Shown here: piece after piece, positions 27,020 through 34,837 of the stretch
Layout of the letters: every line of letters starts with the position of its first letter
Numbering within the stretch: position 1 is the first letter of the stretch
NCBI RefSeq assembly: GCF_004217545.1
Contig: NZ_SHKY01000001.1
Coordinates: 1,240,001-1,304,000, forward strand
DNA: 64,000 nt
Reading direction: 5' to 3'
From: Krasilnikovia cinnamomea
Lineage (GTDB): Bacteria; Actinomycetota; Actinomycetes; Mycobacteriales; Micromonosporaceae
Program-made: the position numbers and the translations under genes
Notes under the pieces: model-generated
Seen by the model: the letters and a program-made list of their open reading frames with translations, nothing else
Databases searched by the model: none
What the model was told of the DNA's origin: nothing

Positions 27020-27486
27020 AGGTACATCGCGCGCAGCCGGGGGGCGAGCGTCTCGTCGGGTCCACCGGCGACCGCGTTGAGCACGTCGCGCAGCGCGGCC
27101 ATCGCCGCTGCCCCGTGTGCGCGGGCCAGGCGCCGTTCGTAGCGCTGGTGGAACTGGCGCGCCGCCGCCAGCGCCGCGGCGCCCCGGTCGGTGAGCTCCA
27201 GGCGCTGCGCGCGCCGATCGTGGGGGTCCGGGGTACGGCGGACGTAGCCGCGCCGCTGCATGTCGTCGACGATCTGTGCCGCGGCCTGCTTGGTCACTTC
27301 GAGCCGGACGGCGAGCTCACTGATGGACATCGGGCTGGCGCCCAGAGCCCGGAACACGAACCCGTCGGAGCGGCCCAGGTCGTCGAAGCCCTGCTCCGCC
27401 AGGTGGCTTCGGAGGTCGCGCACGAAGTTCTGGTACGCGAGCGCCAGCAGGATGCCGAGATCAAGGGGTTGCGCTTGTGCCGCCAT
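27016..27486 (-). CDS. MarR-family transcriptional regulator
   Basis: The 156-residue protein has the MarR winged helix: MSISELAVRLEVTKQAAAQIVDDMQRRGYV, then the wing with DPHDRRAQRLELTDRG. Helices at both ends would form the dimer. It is divergent from a cupin gene across 58 bases that contain a strong tandem palindrome, so it probably represses itself and the cupin gene and is released by a small ligand. The ligand is unknown. Confidence 0.9.
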   Translation of the reverse strand: MAAQAQPLDLGILLALAYQNFVRDLRSHLAEQGFDDLGRSDGFVFRALGASPMSISELAVRLEVTKQAAAQIVDDMQRRGYVRRTPDPHDRRAQRLELTDRGAAALAAARQFHQRYERRLARAHGAAAMAALRDVLNAVAGGPDETLAPRLRAMYL

Positions 27487-27494
27487 GTCCTCAT

Positions 27495-27532
27495 GATAGA
27501 CAAGTCAGCTTGGACAAGCTGGCTTGTCTATC
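27495..27532. promoter_or_regulatory. Tandem MarR operator
   Basis: Two CAAG-N4-CTTG palindromes (27501-27512 and 27515-27526) sit side by side, and perfect outer arms GATAGACAAG (27495-27504) and CTTGTCTATC (27523-27532) enclose both. The array fills most of the gap between the MarR gene and the divergent cupin gene, so a bound repressor would block both. Confidence 0.75.
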
Positions 27533-27544
27533 TGGAGGAAACCG

Positions 27545-27919
27545 ATGCACATCATCCGCACCGCGCAGGCCCCGCGCTTCGAGGTGCCCGGCGTCGCGTT
27601 CACCGCGATGGCGGCGCCCAGCCGCGGTTCGGCCGACATCTGCACCTGGCTGCTCACCGTGGAGCCGGGCCTCAAGTCACCGGAGCCGCACACCCTCGAC
27701 GCCGACGAGGTCTTCATGGTCGTGTCCGGCACCGTCCAACTCGGCCTGGACGCCGAACCGCTCGGCCCCGGGGACGCGGCCGTCGTACCGGCGGGCGAGC
27801 CGATCCAGGTGTGCAACCCGGGCGCCCAGCCCGCCGAGGTGTACGTGGCGATCCGCGCCGGGTTCACCGCCCGGACCGCCGACGGCACCCCGATCGGCAC
27901 GCCGCCCTGGGCGCAGTGA
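27545..27919 (+). CDS. Small cupin-domain protein
   Basis: The 124-residue protein is a single cupin barrel: PEPHTLDADEVFMVVSGTVQLGLD resembles the first motif and PLGPGDAAVVPAGEPIQVCNPG the second. The metal-ligand set is incomplete (His and Glu in the first motif, no clear His in the second), so it may bind a small molecule rather than act as a dioxygenase. ATG 27545 follows GGAGGAAACCG. It is the likely main target of the divergent MarR protein, so it may bind or convert the MarR ligand. Confidence 0.8.
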   Translation: MHIIRTAQAPRFEVPGVAFTAMAAPSRGSADICTWLLTVEPGLKSPEPHTLDADEVFMVVSGTVQLGLDAEPLGPGDAAVVPAGEPIQVCNPGAQPAEVYVAIRAGFTARTADGTPIGTPPWAQ

Positions 27920-27922
27920 CAG

Positions 27923-27954
27923 TCGCCGGCCGCCGCACGGGGGACGGCCGGCGA
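27923..27954 (+). terminator. Terminator hairpin after the cupin gene
   Basis: TCGCCGGCCG and CGGCCGGCGA form a perfect 10-bp stem with a 12-base loop, three bases after the cupin stop codon. Confidence 0.6.
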
Positions 27955-28024
27955 TAGTCGAGTCAGGAACGACGGTGGTAGGGAGTCGTCAGGCCGCCGG
28001 CCCTGGTACCGGTCGGCCTGCGAC

Positions 28025-28432
28025 TCAGCCTCCGGCCTGCGACACGGAGCGGTCGATCAGCTCGCGCAGGGCATCGAGGTCCAGGTCGGTGACGTGTTTG
28101 ACGTAGAGGCAGCCCTTGCCGGTCTTCGGGTTGCCGAGGCGGGTCAGCAGGTCGTCGAAGGCGTCGAAGCCCTCCGACAGGTAGATGGTGATGGCCTGCT
28201 TGCGCGGGGAGAACCCGACGACAAACCAGTCCAGCTCCCGGCCGCTGGCGTAGCGCAGATGCCGCTCGCCGAAACCGACGATGGCATCGCCCCACATGGC
28301 GCCGGGCTCGCCCGTGACGCGGGTCATGAGATCCCGCACGGTGCGGGCGTCGCGGCGCCTGCCCTCATCGGCGAGGCCGTCGAGGAATTCATCGACACTG
28401 GCATCCGTACGTGTGGTCTTCAAGGTGGCCAT
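28025..28432 (-). CDS. DUF1801 domain protein
   Basis: The 135-residue protein matches DUF1801 in length and pattern: a helical start, MWGDAIVGFGERHLRY, WFVVGFSPRKQAITIYLSEG, and KTGKGCLYVKHVTDLDLDALRELI at the C-terminus. The family has a YdhG/MmcQ-related fold and no established biochemical role. The start is ATG 28432 (MATLKTT); ATG 28444 would add four residues. It stands alone between the cupin terminator and the peroxidase terminator. Confidence 0.8.
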   Translation of the reverse strand: MATLKTTRTDASVDEFLDGLADEGRRRDARTVRDLMTRVTGEPGAMWGDAIVGFGERHLRYASGRELDWFVVGFSPRKQAITIYLSEGFDAFDDLLTRLGNPKTGKGCLYVKHVTDLDLDALRELIDRSVSQAGG

Positions 28433-28493
28433 GACTCCGATCATCCGCCCTTTCGCCCGCGCCGGGCGGCAACGATGGCGTGCCGAAACGCAC

Positions 28494-28530
28494 GGAACCG
28501 GCGGTGCTGGTCGACAGCACCGCCGGTTCC
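28494..28530 (-). terminator. Terminator of the peroxidase gene
   Basis: A perfect 16-bp stem (GGAACCGGCGGTGCTG and its complement) with loop GTCGA lies 13 bases after the peroxidase stop codon. Confidence 0.8.
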
Positions 28531-28543
28531 GCTCGTCCTGCCC

Positions 28544-31500
28544 TTACCGGACGGTCGTGGTGACCGCCCGGGCCCGGCCCGTACCGGCCGCGTTGACGGC
28601 CTGCACGGTGCAGCGGTAGCGGGTGCCCGCCCGGACACCGGTGACCGTGAACGACAGGGCGCGGCGGCTACCCGACACCACGGTCACCACCGGGGCGCCG
28701 TACGGGCGGCCCTTGGCGTCCAGCCGCTGCCGGGTGATCCGGTACGCGGTGACCGGCGCGCCGCCGGTCGACGTGGGGGCCGTCCACCGCAGGGTGGCGG
28801 TGAGCTTGCCACCCTGCGGGCCCCGGGTGCCGGTGAGGCGCCCCGGTGCGCTGGGCGCGGTCCGCGGGGTCACCGCGGCCGAGCCGGCCGAGAAGGCGCC
28901 GGTACCGACCGAGTTCACGGCGCGGACCCGGAACCGGTAGGCCACTCCGTTGGACAGACCCGTCACCGTCAGGACGGAGGCCGCGGCCGACGTGGTGCGC
29001 AGCGCGCCGACCTGGCTGCCCTTCGCGTTGAGGACCTGCACCTCGAAGCGGGTGATCGGCGCGCCGCCGTCCTGCGCCGGGGCGGTCCACCGGACCGTGC
29101 CGACCCCGTTGCCCGCCGACGCCTGGCGGATCGTCGGCTGGCCCGGCGCGGTGCGGGTGACCGGCGGCACCGGGTCGGCCGGGTCGGTCGGGGTGCCGGG
29201 GTCCACCGGGGTGCCCGGGTCCGTCGGGGTGCCCGGGTCCGTCGGGGTGCCCGGGTCACCGGCGCCGATCGTGACGGCGTTGGAGGTCGCCGAGAAGTCG
29301 CTGGCCCCGGCGGCGTTGACCGCGCGGACCCAGAAGACGTACGACCCGCCCGGCACCAGGCTGCTGAAGGTGAGTTCGGTGGCGTCCGGCCCGGCGACGT
29401 CCACGTCGAGCACGATGCCGGACTCGGCGTCGAGCGCCTGCACCTCGTACCCGTAGATGTCGCTGCCGCCGTTGCGGGCGGGCGCGGTCCACCGGACCAC
29501 CGCGGTGCCGTTGCCGGTCGTGGCCGTGCCGATGGTGGGCGCGTCCGGGGCCACCGGGGTCACCGGCGAGTCGGGCGCGGCCACGGGGGTGACCGGCGCC
29601 GACGGCGCGCTGAACTCGCCCGGACCGGCGGGAGTGACGGGACGGACCCGGAAGGTCACCGGTACGCCGTTGGTGAGGCCGGTGACGACCATGCTGGTCG
29701 CCGTGGCGGGCGCCTCGACCAGCCGGGTCGTGGTGCCGTCGTTGACCTCGATCTCGTAGCCGGTGACGGTCGCCCCGCTGGCGTCCACGGGCACGGTCCA
29801 CAGGACGGTCGCCTCGGCGTCGCCCGCGAAGGCGGTGACGGCCGTGGCCGCGGTCGCCGCGGTGACCTCGACGGTCTGGTCGGCGAAGGCCAGCTTCTCG
29901 ACGTTGCGGATCGTGTCGGTGCCGTCCGGGCCGGAGACGATCAGGGCGTCGCCGACCGGGGTGACCGCGTACTGGTCGCGGTCGCCCGAGAAGACGGCGG
30001 TGTCCTCGCCACCGGTGCCGGTGCGGATCTCCCGTACGGTGACGATGTCCTTGGGGTTGATCTTGCCGGCGAAGACGTCGGCCTGCAGTTCGGCCATGCT
30101 GTTCGCGGTGCGGATCTCCTTGCCGTCGGCGTCGCGGACGCTGAGCCGGACGGTCAGGTAGCGGTCGCCGTCGATGATGTCGTCGCCGCCGCGACCCTCG
30201 ATGGTGTCGCTGCCGGGCCCGCCGAGCAGGATGTTGCCCTCACCCCACACGTTGCCGTGCAGGTCGCAGGGGCGCCCGGTCTGGTTGCCCACCGCGGAGG
30301 CCGCGATGGGCAGGCTGGTGACGACCTGGTCCAGGCCCTTGATCCGGGCGATGCCGTCGGCGTCGAGGGCGTCGCAGCCGAGGAAGCCGCCGCCGCCCCG
30401 GGTGGACGGGGTCACGTCGTCGCCGCGCAGGGTGTCGTCGTGCACGCCGCCGGAGAGCGCCTCGAGCTCGTTGTACCGGTCGCGGACCCCGACGGCGAGG
30501 ATGCTCAGGGGCAGCAGCGGGAGGTCCAGGTCGGCGTCCATCGGCTGGTCGTCGCCGCCCTGCTCGGGGCGCGCCGCGATGGACCAGTCGTAGCCGGAGC
30601 CGCCCGCGTTCTTCTCGATGCCGGGGCCCTGGACCCCGATGTCGTCGCCGCCCTCCATGTCGTAGTCGTCGTCGCCGCCCTGGCCGATCAGCACGTCGTG
30701 GCCGGGCTTGTTGGAGTCGTCCAGGAAGAACAGGTTGCCGCTGTCACCCTGCAGCAGGTCGGGCGAGTTGCCGCCCTCCTGCCAGTCGTCGCCGGCGTCG
30801 CCGAAGACGGCGTCCTCGCCGTCGCCGGCGTTGATGATGTCGTCGCCCTCGCCGCCGAACGTCTCGTTGGTGTTGGCGCCGCCGTTGGTGAAGTCGTTGC
30901 CGTCGCCGCCGAGCACGATGTCGAGGCCGGGGCCGCCGTCGATGGCGTCGTTGCCGGGGCCGCCCTTGCTGATGTCGTCGCCGCCGAGGTCGGTGAGGAC
31001 GTCGTCGCCCTCCCCGCCGAGCGCGATGTCGTTGCCCGCGCCGCCCTCGATGACGTCGTCGCCCTCGCCACCCCAGGCGGTGTCGTTGTCGTTGCCCGCG
31101 CTGACCCGGTCCCGCTCGTCGGTGCCGGAGAAGGTCGACTGGGCGTTGATGCCGGGCTTGTCGACGGTGTTGCGCGAGCGGTACTTGATGGTGCCGTCCG
31201 GCATGCGGATCAGCAGCGCCTTCTCGTCGCAGGCGGTGGCGGGGTCGTCGGCGACCAGGTTGCCGAACTGCTCGTACCCGGCCGGGGTGCCGGCGAGCTG
31301 GGACAGCTCGAAGGTGCAGTCGGCGGTCGCGAACGAGTCGGCCCGCAGGCTGTGCGCGGTGGTGGTGCGGCCGATCAGCTCGGCGAACGAGTTGCCCTCG
31401 AGCTGGGCGCGCAGGTTCATGCCGGGCGTACGGGCCAGGTAGTACAGCCGGTCGCCGTTCTGCAGGCGGGTGAGCTGCTCCTCGAACACGTAGTTGAAAG

Positions 31501-33907
31501 TGCTGCCGAGCAGGCCGCCGAACGGGTTGGTGACCTCGGCGAGACCGCCGATCCACAGGTCGACGTCGTCGAGTCCGGAGGTGGCCGGGGTCCAGGTGCC
31601 GGTGGCGTTCATGAACGCGGCGGCGTCGGCCGGCGGCGTGTCACCGGTCTGCGGGTCCACGATGGCGCGGGCCGCGGCCCGCTTCGCGGCGGCCGTGGTG
31701 GCCGCGACGATGCTCGGGTGCTTTCCGTACGCGGCGACGAAGTTCACCAGCGACTCGGGGTGCTTGAGGTGCTCACCGAGGTCGACCCAGCTGGTGTACG
31801 GGGCGAGCTGGCCGTCGTTGGTCTTCTCGTGCAGCTCGCGGCGGAAGTTGTTCAGCGACGGCACACCCTCGGAGCGGCCCCGGGCGATGTTGATCGCGGC
31901 GAGGTCCATCGGGAGGCCGAGCAGGTTGCTGCGCAGCGTGTCGGTCATGAACTCGTCGAGCTCGTTGCCGACCTGGCCGGACATGCCCATGACGATCTGG
32001 CCGGCGGCCTGCTCGGGGCTCAGCGTCCCGTTGTCGGTGTACGCCATCGGGTTGAGGAACCCGTCGAGCAGCGACAACGAGGCGTCGGAGCCGTCCTCGC
32101 GGATCCGCGAGATGCGCTCGGTGAGCATGGAGTGGCCGAAGCGGTAGACGGCGTGCGCGAACTCGGCGTACACGGCCGGGTTGAGCTCGGTCTGGGTGAA
32201 CGCGAACGGCTGGAACGGGTTGATCCCCGGCTGGATCTTGCGAGCGAACTCCTCGAAGACCAGGTGCTGGTACTCCATCTCGTTGACGAACCGGGCGGCC
32301 TGGAAGATCCGCTCGCCGTTCCAGGCGTCGCCGATCTGCCACTCGGACAGGGCGGTGCCGTCCTCGGTCAGGACCCGCTCGATGTCGCCGACGAGCCGGT
32401 TGTGCTCGGCGTGCCAGATCTCGTGCACGGCGGTGAGGCCGATGTTCTCGTTGGCCCGGCCGTCACCGGCGATGTAGTGGGCGTCGAGCATCTCGTCGTC
32501 GTACGTGCCGGCCGGCTGCCTGGCGAAGTCGGCGCTGGCGGTGTCGTCGTCGTCCTTGCGGGGCGCGACCGGCGCGGTGGCCGGGTTGTGGTCGGTGTCG
32601 ACCGGGCTCGGGTCGGCGTGGTGCGCGATGTCGGTCAGGAACGGCGTGTTGAAGTGCAGCGCGTCGGCGGGCACCCGGACCGGGTTCGCGGTGTCGCCCT
32701 CGACCAGGCCGGATCCGGTGACGTACTGCGGCAGGCCGCGCTCCGGGCCCGGGACGAACCTGCCGTAGGGATCGGCGAGGATCATCGGCACGTTGGTGAC
32801 GTCGGCGTCGGTGAGTTCGAGGCCGAGCAGTTCACGGGCCTGGCGCTTGGTGTCCTCCCAGGTGGGCATGCCGCCGAGCGGGCCGGAGAGCAGGTTGCCG
32901 GTGGTCACCGGGCGGCCCTGCGGGTCGTTGGCGTACTCGCGCAGGAAGACCTGGTGCGCGGCGTGCGAGGTGTACGCCTGGGAGAGGTCGACGAACGGGG
33001 TGTCGGTGTTGACCGCGTCCTGCACGTCGTCGGCGGTGCCGAGCTTGCCGTCGGGACCGGGCTGGTTGGCGGCCCGGGTGAGCACCATGAACCGCATCGC
33101 CGGGGGCACGTACCTGGCGTCGCCGGGCTTGGGGTCGTCGGCGGTGCCGGGGGTGGTGTCCGGCCCGGCGATCAGCGGGTCGTCGGCCTTGAGCGGCACG
33201 ATGACCGTCCCGCCGCCCTTGACGGTCTGGTCGATGCCGTGGTCGAAGAACTGCCCGAACAGCGTGAACCACGAGTTGTAAGGGGCGGACAGGCCGACGT
33301 CGGTGGTGACGTTGGGGATGAACAGCGTCTGGCCCTCGGTCGTCGGGGGCTTCGCGCCGCTCTGCGACCGGACCGGGTTGCCCGCGGCCGCGACGGCGGC
33401 CGGGTTGTTCGCGGTCTGGTCGGCGATCAGGTTGCTGATCAGCCGGGGCTGCGAGTCGACGACGGTGTTGTTCCTGGTCTTGTCCGCGTAGGTGGTGGAC
33501 ATCGCCGGGCTGCCCGGACCGAACATGTTCGCCGGGGCGGTCTCCGCGGCCTTGAAGGTCTTGCTGGCGAGCCGGGGGAACTTCTGGTCGGCGGCGCCGA
33601 ACATCTCCTGTCCGGCGGTGAGGTTGTTGCAGCTGCCATCGACCGTGCGCAGACCCTGCGAGAGCAGGGGGCTGGGCAGTTGGTCCGGCCCGTCGCCGAG
33701 CAGGGCGCCGCAGGGGCCGGTCGCGCTGGTGGTGTTCGCGACGTGCGCCTCAGCGATCTTGATCTGCTTGAGGATGTACGCCAGGTCGGCGGGGGTGACG
33801 GTGAAGCCCTGGCCGATCGGCGCGGCGGCGGCGGGGGTGGCGACGGCCGCACCGGCGACCAGGGTGGTGACCAGGGCACCGATGGCGGTGCGGAGGGGGA
33901 GCCTCAT
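28544..33907 (-). CDS. Secreted animal-type haem peroxidase with RTX calcium-binding repeats and four fibronectin III domains
   Basis: This 1787-residue exported protein starts with a signal peptide (cleavage near residue 29, AAAAP). Residues about 190-880 form a haem peroxidase of the animal (peroxidase-cyclooxygenase) superfamily: FGQFFDHGID with distal His223 and RFGHSMLTERI with proximal His592. Residues about 925-1240 contain RTX nonapeptides (GGEGDD, GGAGND and similar) that bind calcium and aid folding outside the cell. Four FN3 domains fill about 1350-1786, split by a (PTDPGT)n linker. Animal-type peroxidases with RTX repeats include the Mn(II)-oxidising MopA-type enzymes, but also others. 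RTX proteins are usually exported by type I systems, whereas this one has a Sec signal. It is likely co-regulated with the multicopper oxidase nearby. Confidence 0.9.
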   Translation of the reverse strand: MRLPLRTAIGALVTTLVAGAAVATPAAAAPIGQGFTVTPADLAYILKQIKIAEAHVANTTSATGPCGALLGDGPDQLPSPLLSQGLRTVDGSCNNLTAGQEMFGAADQKFPRLASKTFKAAETAPANMFGPGSPAMSTTYADKTRNNTVVDSQPRLISNLIADQTANNPAAVAAAGNPVRSQSGAKPPTTEGQTLFIPNVTTDVGLSAPYNSWFTLFGQFFDHGIDQTVKGGGTVIVPLKADDPLIAGPDTTPGTADDPKPGDARYVPPAMRFMVLTRAANQPGPDGKLGTADDVQDAVNTDTPFVDLSQAYTSHAAHQVFLREYANDPQGRPVTTGNLLSGPLGGMPTWEDTKRQARELLGLELTDADVTNVPMILADPYGRFVPGPERGLPQYVTGSGLVEGDTANPVRVPADALHFNTPFLTDIAHHADPSPVDTDHNPATAPVAPRKDDDDTASADFARQPAGTYDDEMLDAHYIAGDGRANENIGLTAVHEIWHAEHNRLVGDIERVLTEDGTALSEWQIGDAWNGERIFQAARFVNEMEYQHLVFEEFARKIQPGINPFQPFAFTQTELNPAVYAEFAHAVYRFGHSMLTERISRIREDGSDASLSLLDGFLNPMAYTDNGTLSPEQAAGQIVMGMSGQVGNELDEFMTDTLRSNLLGLPMDLAAINIARGRSEGVPSLNNFRRELHEKTNDGQLAPYTSWVDLGEHLKHPESLVNFVAAYGKHPSIVAATTAAAKRAAARAIVDPQTGDTPPADAAAFMNATGTWTPATSGLDDVDLWIGGLAEVTNPFGGLLGSTFNYVFEEQLTRLQNGDRLYYLARTPGMNLRAQLEGNSFAELIGRTTTAHSLRADSFATADCTFELSQLAGTPAGYEQFGNLVADDPATACDEKALLIRMPDGTIKYRSRNTVDKPGINAQSTFSGTDERDRVSAGNDNDTAWGGEGDDVIEGGAGNDIALGGEGDDVLTDLGGDDISKGGPGNDAIDGGPGLDIVLGGDGNDFTNGGANTNETFGGEGDDIINAGDGEDAVFGDAGDDWQEGGNSPDLLQGDSGNLFFLDDSNKPGHDVLIGQGGDDDYDMEGGDDIGVQGPGIEKNAGGSGYDWSIAARPEQGGDDQPMDADLDLPLLPLSILAVGVRDRYNELEALSGGVHDDTLRGDDVTPSTRGGGGFLGCDALDADGIARIKGLDQVVTSLPIAASAVGNQTGRPCDLHGNVWGEGNILLGGPGSDTIEGRGGDDIIDGDRYLTVRLSVRDADGKEIRTANSMAELQADVFAGKINPKDIVTVREIRTGTGGEDTAVFSGDRDQYAVTPVGDALIVSGPDGTDTIRNVEKLAFADQTVEVTAATAATAVTAFAGDAEATVLWTVPVDASGATVTGYEIEVNDGTTTRLVEAPATATSMVVTGLTNGVPVTFRVRPVTPAGPGEFSAPSAPVTPVAAPDSPVTPVAPDAPTIGTATTGNGTAVVRWTAPARNGGSDIYGYEVQALDAESGIVLDVDVAGPDATELTFSSLVPGGSYVFWVRAVNAAGASDFSATSNAVTIGAGDPGTPTDPGTPTDPGTPVDPGTPTDPADPVPPVTRTAPGQPTIRQASAGNGVGTVRWTAPAQDGGAPITRFEVQVLNAKGSQVGALRTTSAAASVLTVTGLSNGVAYRFRVRAVNSVGTGAFSAGSAAVTPRTAPSAPGRLTGTRGPQGGKLTATLRWTAPTSTGGAPVTAYRITRQRLDAKGRPYGAPVVTVVSGSRRALSFTVTGVRAGTRYRCTVQAVNAAGTGRARAVTTTVR
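29181..29252 (-). repeat. Four 18-bp tandem repeats encoding the Pro-Thr-Asp-Pro-Gly-Thr linker
   Basis: Units of 18 bases start at 29181, 29199, 29217 and 29235; the last two are identical. They encode a flexible six-residue repeat between FN3 domains 2 and 3 of the peroxidase. The number of units could vary by replication slippage without changing frame. Confidence 0.85.
30640..31130 (-). repeat. RTX nonapeptide-coding region
   Basis: Within the peroxidase gene this stretch encodes about a dozen GGxGxD-type nonapeptides, seen in DNA as repeated gtcgtcgcc and gccgcc blocks. Each loop would bind Ca2+ in a parallel beta-roll. A shorter group lies at about 30170-30240. Confidence 0.8.
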
Positions 33908-34011
33908 TGACGCATCTCCGTGGGAGTCGGGGAAAAGCGCTGAATTCGCACATCTTGGGCAGCGCCGGTGTGGTCCGGCTGCCGTCCCGCTCCCGTCCGG
34001 CTGAGGACACG

Positions 34012-34049
34012 CTGAAGGGCCGTCCCCGACTCCGGGAACGGCCCTTCAG
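34012..34049 (-). terminator. Terminator of the multicopper oxidase operon
   Basis: CTGAAGGGCCGT pairs perfectly with ACGGCCCTTCAG; after one mismatch, three further pairs close a small loop. It begins 14 bases after the stop codon at 34064. It lies within the upstream region of the peroxidase gene. Confidence 0.75.
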
Positions 34050-34063
34050 GCTGTGCTATTCGA

Positions 34064-34837
34064 TCAGTGGTGCCCGCCGCCGTGCTTGGTCAGGTCGGGC
34101 ATGCCGTGGGCCAGGTCCACGCCCGGACCGGGCTCGCTGGCCGCGACGGCCACCCGCTCGGCCGGCACCCGCGCGGCCCGGCCCATCGCCTGCCGTACGG
34201 CCTCGATCTGGCCGTCGGAAAGGACCGCGCCGAAGTACCGCACGGTCAGCCCGGCGGGCTGCACCGTGGTGACGTAGCTGTTCAGCGAGTCGGACAGCAC
34301 GCCCTCGGCGTCCTCGGCCGCCTGCGCCTGGGCCGGGGTGACCCCGGCAGCCGGGACGACCGCGAACGTCAGGTGGTGCACCAGCACCGGCCGCGCCGTG
34401 TAGAACCCGACGGTGGCGGGCTGGTGGTCGCGCATGAACCGGTCCGCGTCGCCCGCCGAGGCGCCCTCGGGCAGTACCAGCGTCAACTCCGGCACCACCG
34501 TCTCCAGCAGCCCCTTGTCGAACACCGCGAACGTCGCGTCGGTCAGCTCGCCGTACCCGTCCCGCTTCGCCGCGGCGCGCAGGTCGCGGGCGATCTGGCG
34601 CCGGTCGGCGCCCTTGACCGGGTGGATACCGATGGCCGCCCGCAGGCGCAGCATCGGGCCGTCATAACTCGTCGTGGCGAGCTCGTCACCGGCGTCGTCG
34701 TTGACCGGCCCGGCCGCCACGGCGGGGGCCGGCGTGGCGCTCCAGCCACCCCAGCCGCCCAGCGCGGCCGCACCGCACAGGATCAGCGCGACGGCCAGGC
34801 ACCAGCGCAGGCCGGTGTCCCGCTTCCGGCGGTCCAT
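34064..34837 (-). CDS. Membrane-anchored exported protein with His-rich tail, coupled to the multicopper oxidase
   Basis: The 257-residue protein has one N-terminal hydrophobic helix (WCLAVALILCGAAALGGWGGW) that serves as anchor or signal. The rest is exported and shows two similar stretches (ADRRQIARDLRAAAKRDGYGE and DGQIEAVRQAMGRAARVPAERV) and ends in HGMPDLTKHGGGHH, a probable metal-binding tail. No family was recognised. Its ATG shares one base with the oxidase stop (TGATG), so both are made together. It could deliver copper to the oxidase, act as electron-transfer partner, or tether it. The His tail supports metal handling, but the specific role is inferred. Confidence 0.65.
   Translation of the reverse strand: MDRRKRDTGLRWCLAVALILCGAAALGGWGGWSATPAPAVAAGPVNDDAGDELATTSYDGPMLRLRAAIGIHPVKGADRRQIARDLRAAAKRDGYGELTDATFAVFDKGLLETVVPELTLVLPEGASAGDADRFMRDHQPATVGFYTARPVLVHHLTFAVVPAAGVTPAQAQAAEDAEGVLSDSLNSYVTTVQPAGLTVRYFGAVLSDGQIEAVRQAMGRAARVPAERVAVAASEPGPGVDLAHGMPDLTKHGGGHH

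Noticed and set aside
24898..27957. Open frame of 1019 codons on the plus strand
   Set aside because: It is an out-of-frame reading of the membrane protein gene, then runs through the antisense of MarR. The product is Arg/Gly/Ala-rich low-complexity sequence.
30640..31130. Regular short DNA repeats that might suggest a CRISPR or satellite
   Set aside because: They follow the 27-base (nine-codon) period of RTX peptides in frame, with degenerate sequence. There are no identical repeats with unique spacers.
28094..33910. Very long open frame (1938 codons) on the plus strand
   Set aside because: It is the antisense shadow of the haem peroxidase gene. In GC-rich DNA the reverse frame lacks stop codons, and the product is a Val/Gly/Arg-rich sequence without any domain.
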